From positions 1 through 64,000 of the forward strand of contig VGVZ01000009.1 in assembly GCA_016873805.1 (NCBI GenBank): a stretch of 64,000 nt of DNA. The letters run 5' to 3'. Origin of the DNA: Ignavibacteria bacterium. GTDB taxonomy: Bacteria > Bacteroidota > Ignavibacteria > UBA10030. Position 1 is the first letter of the stretch, and each line of letters starts with the position of its first letter. Positions 53,149 through 62,808 of this stretch are shown here, piece by piece. The notes under the pieces are model-generated. The model did not search any database and had not been told where the DNA came from. It saw nothing but the letters and a program-made list of their open reading frames with translations. The position numbers and the translations under genes are program-made.

Positions 53149-53957
53149 ACCGCAACCTCAAATTTGATTGGCTCGGCACATTCGTACCCAATCAATCGGA
53201 AATCATCGAACTGTAATTCGTCCAGTGGCTTCCGAGCGATTTCCAGTCTGGGGAGCGGGAGAGGTGCTCTCGTGAGTTGCTCCCTCAAACCGTCGACATG
53301 ATTGACATACACGTGTGCGTCCACAATGGTATGGCTGAAGAATCCCAGCTTCAGGCCGACCTCCTGAGCGATCGCCTGTGTCAGGAGGGAGTACGCAGCG
53401 ATGTTGAAGGGAATGCCGATGGCGATATCCCCCGAGCGCTGGGTGAGATGGCAGTTGAGTTTGTCTTCCTGAACGTTGAACACGAACGCAAAGTGACAGG
53501 GAGGCAGTTTGCTGAACAGCGCATTCCCCGGCTCCCATGCCGAAACCACCATCCGGCGCGACGTCGGACTGGTCTTCAGAAGATGGAGAATCTTGCCGAT
53601 CTGATCGACCTCGACAACTTCATATCTGCCGGTGGTTTTGTTGATTTGCGCGCTGGGAAACCGGCGCCAGTACCTGCCGTATGCCGTTTCGAGGTTTCCC
53701 TCTGCGTCGGCCCAGGCATCCCAGATCCTGGTCTGTTTCCGCAAGTTCCGGATGTGATCATCTCCGGAGAGGTACCAAAGGACTTCGTGGAGGATGGAAT
53801 TGAAGTTCATCTTTTTCGTTGTCAAGAGCGGAAATCCCTTGCTCAGATCGATCTTGTAGTGCTCCGCAAAGAGGGAGATTGTGTCGACTCCTGTGCGATT
53901 CTTCTTCAGAGTGCCTTGCGTCAGGACTCGTTCAACAAGATCATGATACTCTTTCAT
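53145..53957 (-). CDS. thyA: thymidylate synthase (ThyA type)
   Basis: Converts dUMP to dTMP using methylene-THF. The nucleophile Cys is in LPPCHFAFVF; other signatures are RTGVDT, FPLLTTKKM, QRSGDIAIGIPFN and HVYVNHVDGL. The 270-residue length fits the bacterial form. It precedes folA on the same strand; dcd at 4.3 kb provides dUTP. The 187 bases upstream (53958-54144) hold no convincing gene. Confidence 0.96.
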   Translation of the reverse strand: MKEYHDLVERVLTQGTLKKNRTGVDTISLFAEHYKIDLSKGFPLLTTKKMNFNSILHEVLWYLSGDDHIRNLRKQTRIWDAWADAEGNLETAYGRYWRRFPSAQINKTTGRYEVVEVDQIGKILHLLKTSPTSRRMVVSAWEPGNALFSKLPPCHFAFVFNVQEDKLNCHLTQRSGDIAIGIPFNIAAYSLLTQAIAQEVGLKLGFFSHTIVDAHVYVNHVDGLREQLTRAPLPLPRLEIARKPLDELQFDDFRLIGYECAEPIKFEVAV

Positions 53958-54144
53958 GGTACCCTCAGTTTGTACAAACTCCCGTCATGCGGCGCCGCGG
54001 GTGGGATCTACCGGAGGAGCCGCTGGAGATGATGTCCGAGATGAAACGGAGGAATTCGGCAGATGATGAACTGCGCAAACATACGAGAAAGATCGGGGAG
54101 ATGCAATCGGTTGAACCGGGCGACCGACGGCATCCGCCCGTTCA

Positions 54145-55044
54145 TCATAACGCGTAATTCAGGATTTTCGAGACGAGCTTCGCTGTGGTCAGGTTCGGAT
54201 GGGAAAGCCCCTTCATCGGCGCGAGCTCAACGACATCGAATCCAACGATGGTCTTCTTTCTGGCCACCTGACGCAGGCACTGGAGCACTTCATTCCAATA
54301 CAGCCCATTCGGCTCCGGTGTTCCCGTGGCAGGCATGATCGAGGGATCGAACGCATCAACGTCGAACGTGATGTAAACATGATCGGTCAGTGCTGCGACT
54401 ACAAAATCGTCCCACGTTTTGAGGAAGCGCATATACGTGCCGTCTCTGATGCCGTGCGCATAGAAGGTCTTCACTCCACGTGTGCGAATGAAGTCCGCCT
54501 CCTCCTTGCACTGGGCACGGATCCCGACCTGAACGACCCGCTGGGGATCAAGCATGTCGCAGATCCGCATCATCACGCAGGCGTGACTGTACTTGCTTCC
54601 CTGGTATTCGTCGCGCAAGTCGGAATGGGCATCGAACTGAAGGATCGAGAGATCGGGGTACTTCTGAAGATACGCTGCCACGGGAGCCGACGAGATGGTG
54701 TGCTCGCCCCCAAGGGTCACGACAAACTTTCCCATCGAAAGAAGGTCCTCGACCGCCTGCTGGATGAGACGGAGCGCGTCGGCATCTTTCTTTCCTTTGA
54801 AGTTGATCGGAGGAAGAGTCGCAATGCCGGCGTCTCGAAAGATCTCGCGTGTGGTCTCTTCGTCATAGAATTCGACGTACTGGGATGCCTGGAGAATTGC
54901 CTTCGGCCCCAGTTTCGTTCCACCTCCGTAGCTCACGGTGTGCTCATACGGCGCGGAGACAATCGCGACCCGTGACGTTTCAAGCGATGAAAACTCTTTT
55001 TCAAGGCCGAGGAAGTTCGATCGTTTCGGAAGGGTCTTTGCCAT
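54145..55044 (-). CDS. speB: agmatinase/ureohydrolase family protein
   Basis: Mn-dependent hydrolase releasing urea from agmatine (putrescine synthesis). Metal-binding motifs are GGEHTIS, QFDAHSDLRDEYQGSKYSHA and FDVDAFDPSIMPATGTPEPN. The 299-residue length is typical. ATG 55044 with AAGGAACAGG upstream is chosen; an upstream extension of 40 residues is not family-like. Agmatine versus related guanidino substrates cannot be separated by eye. Confidence 0.88.
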   Translation of the reverse strand: MAKTLPKRSNFLGLEKEFSSLETSRVAIVSAPYEHTVSYGGGTKLGPKAILQASQYVEFYDEETTREIFRDAGIATLPPINFKGKKDADALRLIQQAVEDLLSMGKFVVTLGGEHTISSAPVAAYLQKYPDLSILQFDAHSDLRDEYQGSKYSHACVMMRICDMLDPQRVVQVGIRAQCKEEADFIRTRGVKTFYAHGIRDGTYMRFLKTWDDFVVAALTDHVYITFDVDAFDPSIMPATGTPEPNGLYWNEVLQCLRQVARKKTIVGFDVVELAPMKGLSHPNLTTAKLVSKILNYAL

Positions 55045-55147
55045 ATCGCCTGTTCCTTTTGCTGAAAATCCAGACCCCAATATATCGCATCGAGGGAGGA
55101 TATTCAAGTCGGCGTACGTCTTGACAAACATTTCAATTGTCGCGATA

Positions 55148-55675
55148 ATGACGCACCGCAGCAATTCTATGAAACGGACCTCGATAAGCTATCTCATATT
55201 TGCACTCCTCGTTCTTCTCTGGTGCATATTGATTGTGACGGCACCTTTCCTGCGCGCGTCGGACTTGAACAACCCGATTTCGGGCTTGCTCTACGACGGT
55301 TTTGGAACCATCTGCCATCAGATTGATGGGCGGTCGTTTCATGTTGCAGGAGAAAAATTCGGCGTCTGTGCCCGATGCGCGTCGCTCTATTTCGGATTCT
55401 GTTTCTCGTTGTTCCTCCTTCCCCTGGTGGCGAGATCTACCGACCGCATCGTACCGCCAAAAGCGGTCCTTGTTCTTCCTGCATCATTGATGCTGGCAGA
55501 CGTTGCGTTCACGCTTCTCGGTGTCTGCGAGAGCACGATGCTGACGAGAACGCTCACCGGTGGATTGCTCGGGATGGCGCTCCCATGGTTTATCGTCCCT
55601 CCGCTGATAGATTCGCTTGATCGAGTACAAATTCAAATCCGCGCCCGCCGTTCACACCTACAACCCGGAGAATAG
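55148..55675 (+). CDS. DUF2085 membrane protein
   Basis: A 175-residue protein with about four membrane helices. The DUF2085 core is GTICHQIDGRSFHVAGEKFG, then VCARCASLYFGF, with a CHQ and a CxxC that could bind metal. Start may be ATG 55148 or 55169; neither has a clear ribosome site. It is three bases before another Cys-rich membrane protein gene, forming a small plus-strand unit. Function unknown. Confidence 0.82.
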   Translation: MTHRSNSMKRTSISYLIFALLVLLWCILIVTAPFLRASDLNNPISGLLYDGFGTICHQIDGRSFHVAGEKFGVCARCASLYFGFCFSLFLLPLVARSTDRIVPPKAVLVLPASLMLADVAFTLLGVCESTMLTRTLTGGLLGMALPWFIVPPLIDSLDRVQIQIRARRSHLQPGE

Positions 55676-55678
55676 CTG

Positions 55679-56215
55679 ATGGAAGAAAAACCGAACAAAA
55701 TACGTGTTGCCCTCATCGCGGGAGCCCTGATCGGCGTCGTTTCGGGCGTTCCCGGACTGAATCTCGTCAACTGCTGTTGTTGCGCCGGAGTGGTGATGGG
55801 CGGACTTCTTGCGACGTATCTGTACCTGAAGGAGTTCACTCCTCAGATGCCGTCGCTGGAGTCATCCGATGCGTTGATTCTTGGCATCTTCACGGGCGTG
55901 GCGGGAGCTTGCTCCGTGACTGTGGTTGAGCTTCTCATCCGCTTGCTCTTCGGAGGCATCGGAGATGAGTTCGCCATGTCGTTTATGGAACAGCTGATCG
56001 GGTGGATGGAAGAGAGCGCGAATGTTCCGCCGGAAGTGGTTGATGAGATGCGGAATCAGGTGCAGCAGTCCCTTGAAGGGTCCGATTCGTTCTTCGGGGT
56101 CCTTTCGGGACTCTTCATAACGTTGATTCTCTATCCTATTTTCGCCACGCTGGGAGCAATGCTCGGATACGCGATCTTCAAACCAAAACAACCTCAGACA
56201 ACACAGACGACGTGA
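55679..56215 (+). CDS. membrane protein with a CCCC motif, unknown function
   Basis: A 178-residue protein with four or five hydrophobic stretches. The N-terminal helix pair reads SGVPGLNLVNCCCCAGVVMG, with four adjacent cysteines between helices. A soluble acidic loop (about 105-135) follows, then a final helix and a Gln/Thr-rich tail. I do not recognise the family with certainty. It lies three bases after the DUF2085 gene and seven before an exported NTF2-like gene. Confidence 0.75.
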   Translation: MEEKPNKIRVALIAGALIGVVSGVPGLNLVNCCCCAGVVMGGLLATYLYLKEFTPQMPSLESSDALILGIFTGVAGACSVTVVELLIRLLFGGIGDEFAMSFMEQLIGWMEESANVPPEVVDEMRNQVQQSLEGSDSFFGVLSGLFITLILYPIFATLGAMLGYAIFKPKQPQTTQTT

Positions 56216-56222
56216 GGGTGAC

Positions 56223-56660
56223 ATGACACGTAGACTCCAATTGCTTGTCCTGATGCTTCTCTCCTTGACCGTGGTCCGCGCGCAGTCGGATAGTGAGCTC
56301 ATCCTCGAGGTGCTCAATAATCAAGCGACGGCGTGGAACCGAGGAGACATTGAAGGGTACATGAAGGGATACTGGAACTCGCACGAGACGCTGTTCCTGA
56401 GCGGAGGAAAACTCACGGCAGGATACCAGCAGGTCCTGGAGCGCTTCAAGAAATCGTACGACACAAAAGACAAAATGGGGAAGCTCAGTTTTGAGGAGGT
56501 CACTGTGAGGATGCTCTCGGCGAACGCCGCCCTGGTTCATGGCATGTGGGTGCTCCACCGGCGGGTCGATCAGCCGTGGGGGAGATTCACTTTGATCTTC
56601 GAACGCAAACAAGGGGATTGGAAAATCACACACGATCACACATCATCCGGAGATGAGTAG
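56223..56660 (+). CDS. exported SnoaL/DUF4440-like (NTF2-fold) protein
   Basis: A 145-residue protein with a signal peptide ending VVRAQS. The NTF2-like core starts ILEVLNNQATAWNRGDIEGY and ends FTLIFERKQGDWKITHDHTS, as in DUF4440. The family folds as a cone with a pocket but has many unrelated roles. It closes the three-gene plus-strand unit. The following 217 bases to the TonB receptor hold nothing recognised. Confidence 0.82.
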   Translation: MTRRLQLLVLMLLSLTVVRAQSDSELILEVLNNQATAWNRGDIEGYMKGYWNSHETLFLSGGKLTAGYQQVLERFKKSYDTKDKMGKLSFEEVTVRMLSANAALVHGMWVLHRRVDQPWGRFTLIFERKQGDWKITHDHTSSGDE

Positions 56661-56877
56661 CGGATCTGCTTCCACGACGCGTCGAAATGATCTTCCACCG
56701 GCTCAACGGATACGCGACGCCGGAACGCACTGCATCCTGCCGTGGGCACGCGGCCCGGTACACCCCTGCTTCCGCATCCCAATCCTGATGTTGTCTCGAC
56801 ACCGCCATGGTACTCCAAGTCTCTGTCGTGGTTGCCCCGTGTCGTGCCGCAATGATCATGCCAATTGAGGCCTCCGT

Positions 56878-59217
56878 GTGAACGACCTGAAGAACACACT
56901 TGTGCTTGCCATTGCTGTGTGGCTCGTTCATTCGGCGGTGTATGCACAGCCGAAGTCCGATCATGGTCTGATCGTCGGCACGGTCCGGGATCAAGAGACG
57001 CACGTCCCCCTTGGGGGAGCAAATGTCCGAATTGTGGGTTCGAACATCGGAGCGGCGACCGCAACGAGCGGTGCGTTTCGGATTGAAGGGATTCCCCCCG
57101 GAACGTACGTTGTACGGGCGAGCATGGTGGGCTACGCTGACGTTCTGAAGACCGATGTGGTGGTGACCTCAGGGAGAGGGACACAGCTGATGATCGAGCT
57201 CTCTCAAATCGCGCTTGAGCTTCGTGAGATCACGGTGCAATCTTCCTATTTCTCAAGGCCTCAGGAACTTGCCACAAGTTCCCACATCCTCAATTTCGAG
57301 GAGATACGGCGTTCCCCGGGCGCGTCGGAAGATGTCAGCCGCGTCATGCAATCGCTTCCGGGTGTCGTGCTCAACACCGATCTGCGGAACGATCTCATCG
57401 TAAGGGGCGGAAGCCCATTCGAGAATTACACCTCGATCGACAATCTGGAGATCCCGACAATCAATCATTTTGCCACGCAGGGGGCGACCGGCGGTTCCAT
57501 CGGGATGGTCAACACCGAACTGATTCGCGATGTCACGTTTCTGACCGGCGGCTTTCCCGCGAAGTACGGCGATCGGCTCTCTTCGGTGATGGACATCGAA
57601 CTTCGCGAAGGGAATCGGGATCGCACCGGCGGCAAGGTCAACCTCAACGCTGCCGGATGTTCGCTCATCGGCGAGGGACCACTCGGCTCGAATGGATCGT
57701 GGCTCGTCTCAGCGCGAAGAAGCTATCTCGACTTTCTCCTCAAGAACTTTCACTTCGCCGGCATCACCATCGTCCCGAACTATATCGACGCCCAGCTCAA
57801 GCTGACTCAGGATCTCACCGCCAGCGACAAGCTGATGGTGCTGTTCGTCGGAGGAGTCGACGACGTCAAGTTCCAGAATGTGGATCCCGAAAACATGGGG
57901 ATCAATCCCGATATCTCCGGGCTCGACAAGGTGGAGAGCGATCTTCATCAATGGATGGTCGGAGGCACGTGGAAACGGCTCTGGGGAACGTCGGGATACT
58001 CGATCGTGGGACTGGGCATGACGGAGAACTACTACTTCACCGATATCGATGACAAGGATGGACGGAAGACGTATCGCAACCGATCTGTTGAGCGGGAATA
58101 CGGCATGAAGATCGATGCGTCGTTCAATCTGGCAAAGGGAAACCAGGTTTCATTCGGCGCGGGGATGAAAGCGATTGCGATTGACCATGAGATCTTTCTG
58201 AAGGCAGACACGAGCCGATGGGCGAACCGAGCCACCGGTTCCGGCATTTTCCCTCAGCTGAGTTATGATAAACGCTTTCCCGCTCTCAAACTCTCCGGCT
58301 ATGTTCAATACAACCGATGGTTCTTCAACCGCTGGTCACTTGTCCCGGGTCTCCGCATCGACTACTTCAACCATGTCAATCACGGTCTCAGTATCAGCCC
58401 AAGACTTGCGGCGAGGTTTCATGTGTCGGAGAAATCATCCTTCAACGCCTCGTACGGGATTTACTTTCAGACGCCCGCGTACATCTGGCTCACGACGGAT
58501 GAACGAAACCGGAAGCTCAAACCCATTCGCTCAGACCATTACATCATCGGCTTTGAACATCTCGTCCAGGATGATTTCAAACTCACTGTTGACGTCTACA
58601 GGAAAGAGTATCGGGATTATCCGGTCAGCGGATACATCCCATCGTACATCCTTGTCAACGGGGGATCAGATGCCGGCGCCTTCATTGCGGGGGATTTGCG
58701 CAGTCAGGGGAGCGGAGCCATCAACGGCGTGGAGATCTTTCTCCAGAAGAAGCTGACAACAGACTACTACGGCACGGTGAGTTATTCATACTCCGTGGCA
58801 CGCTACCGCGCACTCGATGGAATTGAACGACCCGGCCGGTTCGACTACGGCCATGTCTTCACCTTCATCGGCGGATACAAGATTTCTCCGACTCTGGAAG
58901 TGAGCCTCCGGTGGCGCTATGCGGGGGGAAATCCGTACACACCGATCGATGAGTCTCTCTCCCGATTGCTCGGGCGTGAAGTCATGGATCTCAATCGCAT
59001 CAACTCGTCGCGCTTTCCCGCCTACCATCGGCTTGACGTGCGAACCGACTATCGGTTTTCGCTCGCGTCACTGCAGTGGGTGGCCTACATGGATCTTCAG
59101 AATACATACAACCAGAAAAACGTCTACCACTACATCTGGAACAAAAGGGACCAAAAGGTCGTCACCGTCCATCAGTGGTCCTTTCTCCCCGTCATCGGAT
59201 TAAGCATGGAGCTTTGA
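56878..59217 (+). CDS. TonB-dependent outer-membrane receptor
   Basis: A 779-residue receptor. After the signal peptide a carboxypeptidase-like domain (about 30-115: GTVRDQETHVPLGGANVRI, PPGTYVVRASMVGY) precedes the plug (about 130-240: DVSRVMQSLPGVVLNT, DLIVRGGSPFENYTSIDN) and a 22-strand barrel. The start GTG 56878 has GAGG seven bases upstream. No SusD partner follows, so a carbohydrate role is unsupported; the cargo is unknown. A REP-like pair sits just after the stop. Confidence 0.9.
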   Translation: MNDLKNTLVLAIAVWLVHSAVYAQPKSDHGLIVGTVRDQETHVPLGGANVRIVGSNIGAATATSGAFRIEGIPPGTYVVRASMVGYADVLKTDVVVTSGRGTQLMIELSQIALELREITVQSSYFSRPQELATSSHILNFEEIRRSPGASEDVSRVMQSLPGVVLNTDLRNDLIVRGGSPFENYTSIDNLEIPTINHFATQGATGGSIGMVNTELIRDVTFLTGGFPAKYGDRLSSVMDIELREGNRDRTGGKVNLNAAGCSLIGEGPLGSNGSWLVSARRSYLDFLLKNFHFAGITIVPNYIDAQLKLTQDLTASDKLMVLFVGGVDDVKFQNVDPENMGINPDISGLDKVESDLHQWMVGGTWKRLWGTSGYSIVGLGMTENYYFTDIDDKDGRKTYRNRSVEREYGMKIDASFNLAKGNQVSFGAGMKAIAIDHEIFLKADTSRWANRATGSGIFPQLSYDKRFPALKLSGYVQYNRWFFNRWSLVPGLRIDYFNHVNHGLSISPRLAARFHVSEKSSFNASYGIYFQTPAYIWLTTDERNRKLKPIRSDHYIIGFEHLVQDDFKLTVDVYRKEYRDYPVSGYIPSYILVNGGSDAGAFIAGDLRSQGSGAINGVEIFLQKKLTTDYYGTVSYSYSVARYRALDGIERPGRFDYGHVFTFIGGYKISPTLEVSLRWRYAGGNPYTPIDESLSRLLGREVMDLNRINSSRFPAYHRLDVRTDYRFSLASLQWVAYMDLQNTYNQKNVYHYIWNKRDQKVVTVHQWSFLPVIGLSMEL

Positions 59218-59231
59218 GTTCGTCTGGCTTT

Positions 59232-59287
59232 GTAGAGCGACAAGTTTCGGCGCTTTTCATTTCGTAGAGCAACCGATCTGGTCGCCC
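59232..59287. repeat. pair of REP-like GTAG hairpin elements
   Basis: Two 24-base units in the same orientation, 32 bases apart: 59232-59255 and 59264-59287. Both begin GTAGAGC, continue with A/G-AC, an inner loop, and a GGCGC or GGTCGCC arm that folds back on the AGCGAC/AGCAACC arm (with G-U pairs on the minus strand). A GTAG head before a short imperfect hairpin is the pattern of REP elements mobilised by RAYT transposases. They sit between convergent stop codons, a typical REP location. Confidence 0.5.
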
Positions 59288-59293
59288 GACAAC

Positions 59294-60640
59294 CTACTTC
59301 TTTAGCAATTCCAACGCCGCCGTTGTCAATGTCTTCACTCCAGCCCGGATCGAGGGTTCGGCCAAAGGGGCAAACTGACTCGAGTGCAGTCCGGGAAGCG
59401 GGACCCCTTCCGTCACATGGCGCTTCATGAGGGCCGGATCGACCGTTCCGAGCCAGAAGAGACAAATCGGAACGGATTGGTCTTCGAGACCGTATCTCCC
59501 AAAATCCTCAGCACCCATCACGGGGTCCTTCTTCACGACGTTCTCTTTCCCAAGAGCCGGCCGGAGCGCCTCAGCAAGGCGAAGGGTAAGTGCGGGATTG
59601 TTGTACGTGGCAGGAAGAAAATTGTCGCGGTCTGTTGTTACGATTGGCATCCGATCGGCAGGGATGCCCGCGGCTTGGGCTGTCCCATGCGCAATTCGTT
59701 CGACGGCATCGAGAATCGCGAAATGAACTTCACGTTTGTACGATCGTACCGTAAGCTGAAGGTGAACATCATCCGGGATGATGTTGTGCTTCGATCCTCC
59801 ATGAATCGAACCGACGGTGACGACAGCCGGCTCAAGAGGAGAAATCTCGCGGCTGACGATCGACTGGAGGTTGACGACGAGTTGAGACGCGACAAGGACA
59901 GGATCTTTCGCGCCGTGCGGATACGCGCCGTGCCCGCCAACTCCCCTCACAACGATATCAACTGACGAGACATTCGCCAACGCGTAGCCGTCGCAATATC
60001 CCACTTTTCCGGCCTCCGTCAACGCATCGGCATGCAACGCGATCGCGTAATCGGGTTTCGGAAATCGTTGATACAATCCATCTTCGAGCATCGCCTGCGC
60101 TCCGGTCCCCGTTTCTTCTGCAGGTTGGGCGACGAGCACAAGTGTCCCGCGCCATCTGTTCTTCAGTGCGTAAAGCGATTTTGCCGCGCCGAGAAATGCG
60201 GTCATGTGGAGATCGTGACCGCAGGCATGCATCACTCCAACCTCTCTTCCAGCCTCGTCCTTTGTCGTCACTTTGCTAGCGTATGGGAGTCCCGTATTCT
60301 CTTCGAGAGGGAGGGCATCCAGATCCGTTCGCAGCAAAACGGTCGGGCCGGTGCCGTTCTTCAGCACGGCGACGATGCCGTAGGAGGTGTATCGGGGATT
60401 GCGATATGCTCCAACCCGCTCGGTGACATCGTACCCGATTGCGCGTAGTTCACGAGCAACAAAGGATCCCGTTTTTTCTTCGAAATGAGAGAGCTCGGGA
60501 TTCTCATGGAGGTATTTGTAGGTTGAGAGGAGTGCGGAGATCTCTGCATTGAGAAGGGTGTTGAGATTGTCCTGAGTGTGTGCGGGGTGAACGGAAAGCA
60601 AAAGCGCGACAAGGGTGGCGGCAAGAGATCTGATTCTCAT
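59294..60640 (-). CDS. exported M20-family amidohydrolase
   Basis: A metal-dependent N-acyl amino acid hydrolase-like enzyme of 448 residues with a signal peptide ending AHTQ. Metal-binding and catalytic stretches are LLRTDLDALPLEENTGLPYA, MHACGHDLHMTAFLGAA and QPAEETGTGAQAM; GAEDFG provides the last ligand. The dimerisation domain lies at about 200-320. ATG 60640 has AGGAGCATC upstream. It is 23 bases after an M28 peptidase, likely a joint peptide-scavenging pair. Confidence 0.9.
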   Translation of the reverse strand: MRIRSLAATLVALLLSVHPAHTQDNLNTLLNAEISALLSTYKYLHENPELSHFEEKTGSFVARELRAIGYDVTERVGAYRNPRYTSYGIVAVLKNGTGPTVLLRTDLDALPLEENTGLPYASKVTTKDEAGREVGVMHACGHDLHMTAFLGAAKSLYALKNRWRGTLVLVAQPAEETGTGAQAMLEDGLYQRFPKPDYAIALHADALTEAGKVGYCDGYALANVSSVDIVVRGVGGHGAYPHGAKDPVLVASQLVVNLQSIVSREISPLEPAVVTVGSIHGGSKHNIIPDDVHLQLTVRSYKREVHFAILDAVERIAHGTAQAAGIPADRMPIVTTDRDNFLPATYNNPALTLRLAEALRPALGKENVVKKDPVMGAEDFGRYGLEDQSVPICLFWLGTVDPALMKRHVTEGVPLPGLHSSQFAPLAEPSIRAGVKTLTTAALELLKK

Positions 60641-60663
60641 GATGCTCCTGTGTTGGATCACGT

Positions 60664-61542
60664 TTAGTTCGTGCTGTCGAGAAGAATGAGCACGCGTTTG
60701 GTGAATTCGAATGCGAGGGCCAGAGCGCTGGGGGAAAGATGGGACGAATTGTCTTGAGGCGTGTGCATTGTGCGGAGGACGATGGGGAGGTTCTGTCGAT
60801 CGATCGTGTCTCCCCGTACGAATGCCGCAAGCCGATCTGCATCTCCGCGTGGAACGACGGAGATCGAAATATTTTCCAGCCCTGCATCGGCAAATGAAAG
60901 ATGATCGGATCCCGGATAGAACGCATGTTCCTGGAATCGCGCGCCGAGCTCTCGCGAAGCTTTCCGGACAATCGGCATAATCGTATCGTCATCCCCTTCC
61001 CCAACCGGACCGACAAAGATCTCATCCCCCACTCCAACAACGTCAAGATTGATCATCGCGCGGTGTCGTTCCCGGCTCGTTGCACGCTGAACGTAGAAGA
61101 TCGAACCGAACAGACCCTCCTCTTCCTGGTCAAAGAACACAATGTCCACTCGATGATTCCATGACCTCTTGTGCATCGACTGGATCAATCCTAAGAGAAC
61201 AGCCACGCCGCCGCCGTTGTCGTTGGCCCCGGGGGAGCCCGGCACGGCATCAAAATGGGCTCCGAGAACGATGGTGCGTCTTCCGCTTCCAAGCGAGACA
61301 ACGATGTTCTCCCCCGTAATGCGGGTCTTCCTGCGCGGGGTGACGAGCGTGGTATCGAATGTCATTGTGCGATAGGGGACGTCCATCGCCCTGAGCTGAT
61401 ACGTGATGTACTGACGCCGTCCCTCCGGAGATCTTCCCTCGATTCCGCGAACCAGCTCAAGTAACCATGGCCCGACGGCCTCGGGGTCATCAGGAGGAGA
61501 AAATCCGACGATGAACGTAATGAGGAGAGCCAGAACAATCAT
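60664..61542 (-). CDS. exported M28-family aminopeptidase
   Basis: A 292-residue co-catalytic zinc peptidase. A hydrophobic N-terminus (MIVLALLITFIVGFS) is a signal peptide or anchor. Ligands lie in VLGAHFDAVPGSPGANDNGG, FFDQEEEGLFGS, MINLDVVGVGD and PGSDHLSF. It is 30 bases after the sensor kinase and before the M20 hydrolase on the same strand. Confidence 0.88.
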   Translation of the reverse strand: MIVLALLITFIVGFSPPDDPEAVGPWLLELVRGIEGRSPEGRRQYITYQLRAMDVPYRTMTFDTTLVTPRRKTRITGENIVVSLGSGRRTIVLGAHFDAVPGSPGANDNGGGVAVLLGLIQSMHKRSWNHRVDIVFFDQEEEGLFGSIFYVQRATSRERHRAMINLDVVGVGDEIFVGPVGEGDDDTIMPIVRKASRELGARFQEHAFYPGSDHLSFADAGLENISISVVPRGDADRLAAFVRGDTIDRQNLPIVLRTMHTPQDNSSHLSPSALALAFEFTKRVLILLDSTN

Positions 61543-61572
61543 GATTGTTGCACGCGTGCCCTTCGACCGGTT

Positions 61573-62790
61573 TTACTTTTTCAGTTTGATGCGGAAGGTC
61601 GTTCCGTGTCCCGGTCTGCTTTCTTTGAGCGAAAGCTTTCCTCTGTGGTAGGATTCGATGATGCGTTTTGAGAGACTGAGCCCGAGTCCCCATCCGCGGG
61701 TCTTCGTGGAGAATCCCGGTCGGAAGACGTCTCGCCGATGAGAGGGATCAATCCCTTTTCCGTTGTCGGTGACATCGATGATGACCGAATGCGCGGTCTC
61801 GTCGATCGAGATAGAAATCCATCCAAGCCCCTCTTCGATTGCATCCAGGGCGTTCTTGATCAGGTTTTCGATGACCCATTCGAACAATTCACGGTTGAGC
61901 ATGCAGCGAGCCGACTGCCCATCCTTGAGGATGAGCGAAACTTTCTTGCCGGTATTCGGAATTCGCCGCTCGAAGTACTTCAGCACGCGTTCGATCACCT
62001 CGGTGACATTCTCCTCCCTCAGATCGGGTTTTGAGCCGATCTTCGAGAAGCGGTCTGCGATCTTGCTCAGCCGGAGAAGATCGTTTTCCATGTCGTGAAG
62101 CGTTTGCGCGAATTCCGGATCTCGCGATCCTTCATCGGACTTCAGAAGTTCGATCCATCCCATCATGCTGGAAATCGGCGTGCCGAGCTGATGGGCGGTT
62201 TCGCGTGCCATACCGACCCAGATGTTGCTCTGCTCATGCCTCTTGACGTAACTGAAACTCACGTATCCGATGAAGATAAACAGCGCGACGAGGGCGATCT
62301 CCACGTACGGAAGCCACCGGAGCGTGGTGATCAGCGGAGATTCGCCGTAGTGGACGACGGTGAGAACGACCGAATCCTTGTGCGTAACATAGATGGGCTC
62401 GTTCATCATGTCCATCTCGGCGACAATTTGTCGCAAGAGCGCGCGTTGACTCTCCGGACTTGCCGAACTGTCGATATCAATGTTTCGATACGCACTGGAG
62501 AGAGGGGAGATCGGTTCGTTCTGCGCGTCGGTGAGGATCATCGGGAAATCGATGGCCCAGATAATTTCGTCGAGGACGAAGCTGTAGTCACCGGTCTGAA
62601 ACTCGTCGCTCGCAAGATATTGAAGCGATTTCGCGTAGAGATCGGCGACCTGCGCTTCCCGCGCCTGAAGCGCCTTGACGATCGTGTGGGTGTACCACAG
62701 CGTTCCGGCAACGAACAAGAACGCGAATGCCAGGAGAAAGATCTTCGTCTTGCTCGATCGGGGAAGCGTGCTTGTCGAAAAGGTCTTCAT
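61573..62790 (-). CDS. membrane sensor histidine kinase
   Basis: A 405-residue kinase with two membrane helices (about 17-38 and 165-185) flanking a periplasmic sensor of about 125 residues. The H-box is ARETAHQLGTPISSMMGWIE, where His follows Ala instead of the common SHE/AHE. The N-box is NLIKNALDAI, G1 is DNGKGI, and G2 is GWGLGLSLSKRI. No response regulator is adjacent. It lies 18 bases after purA, an unusual position for a kinase. Confidence 0.92.
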   Translation of the reverse strand: MKTFSTSTLPRSSKTKIFLLAFAFLFVAGTLWYTHTIVKALQAREAQVADLYAKSLQYLASDEFQTGDYSFVLDEIIWAIDFPMILTDAQNEPISPLSSAYRNIDIDSSASPESQRALLRQIVAEMDMMNEPIYVTHKDSVVLTVVHYGESPLITTLRWLPYVEIALVALFIFIGYVSFSYVKRHEQSNIWVGMARETAHQLGTPISSMMGWIELLKSDEGSRDPEFAQTLHDMENDLLRLSKIADRFSKIGSKPDLREENVTEVIERVLKYFERRIPNTGKKVSLILKDGQSARCMLNRELFEWVIENLIKNALDAIEEGLGWISISIDETAHSVIIDVTDNGKGIDPSHRRDVFRPGFSTKTRGWGLGLSLSKRIIESYHRGKLSLKESRPGHGTTFRIKLKK

Positions 62791-62808
62791 GGGAATATCG
62801 CCTCTGAC

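Noticed and set aside
53958-54144. Short frames on both strands between thyA and speB, one resembling a DinB-type C-terminus with a few His residues
   Set aside because: The similarity is too short and too loose; no start, ribosome site or complete domain.
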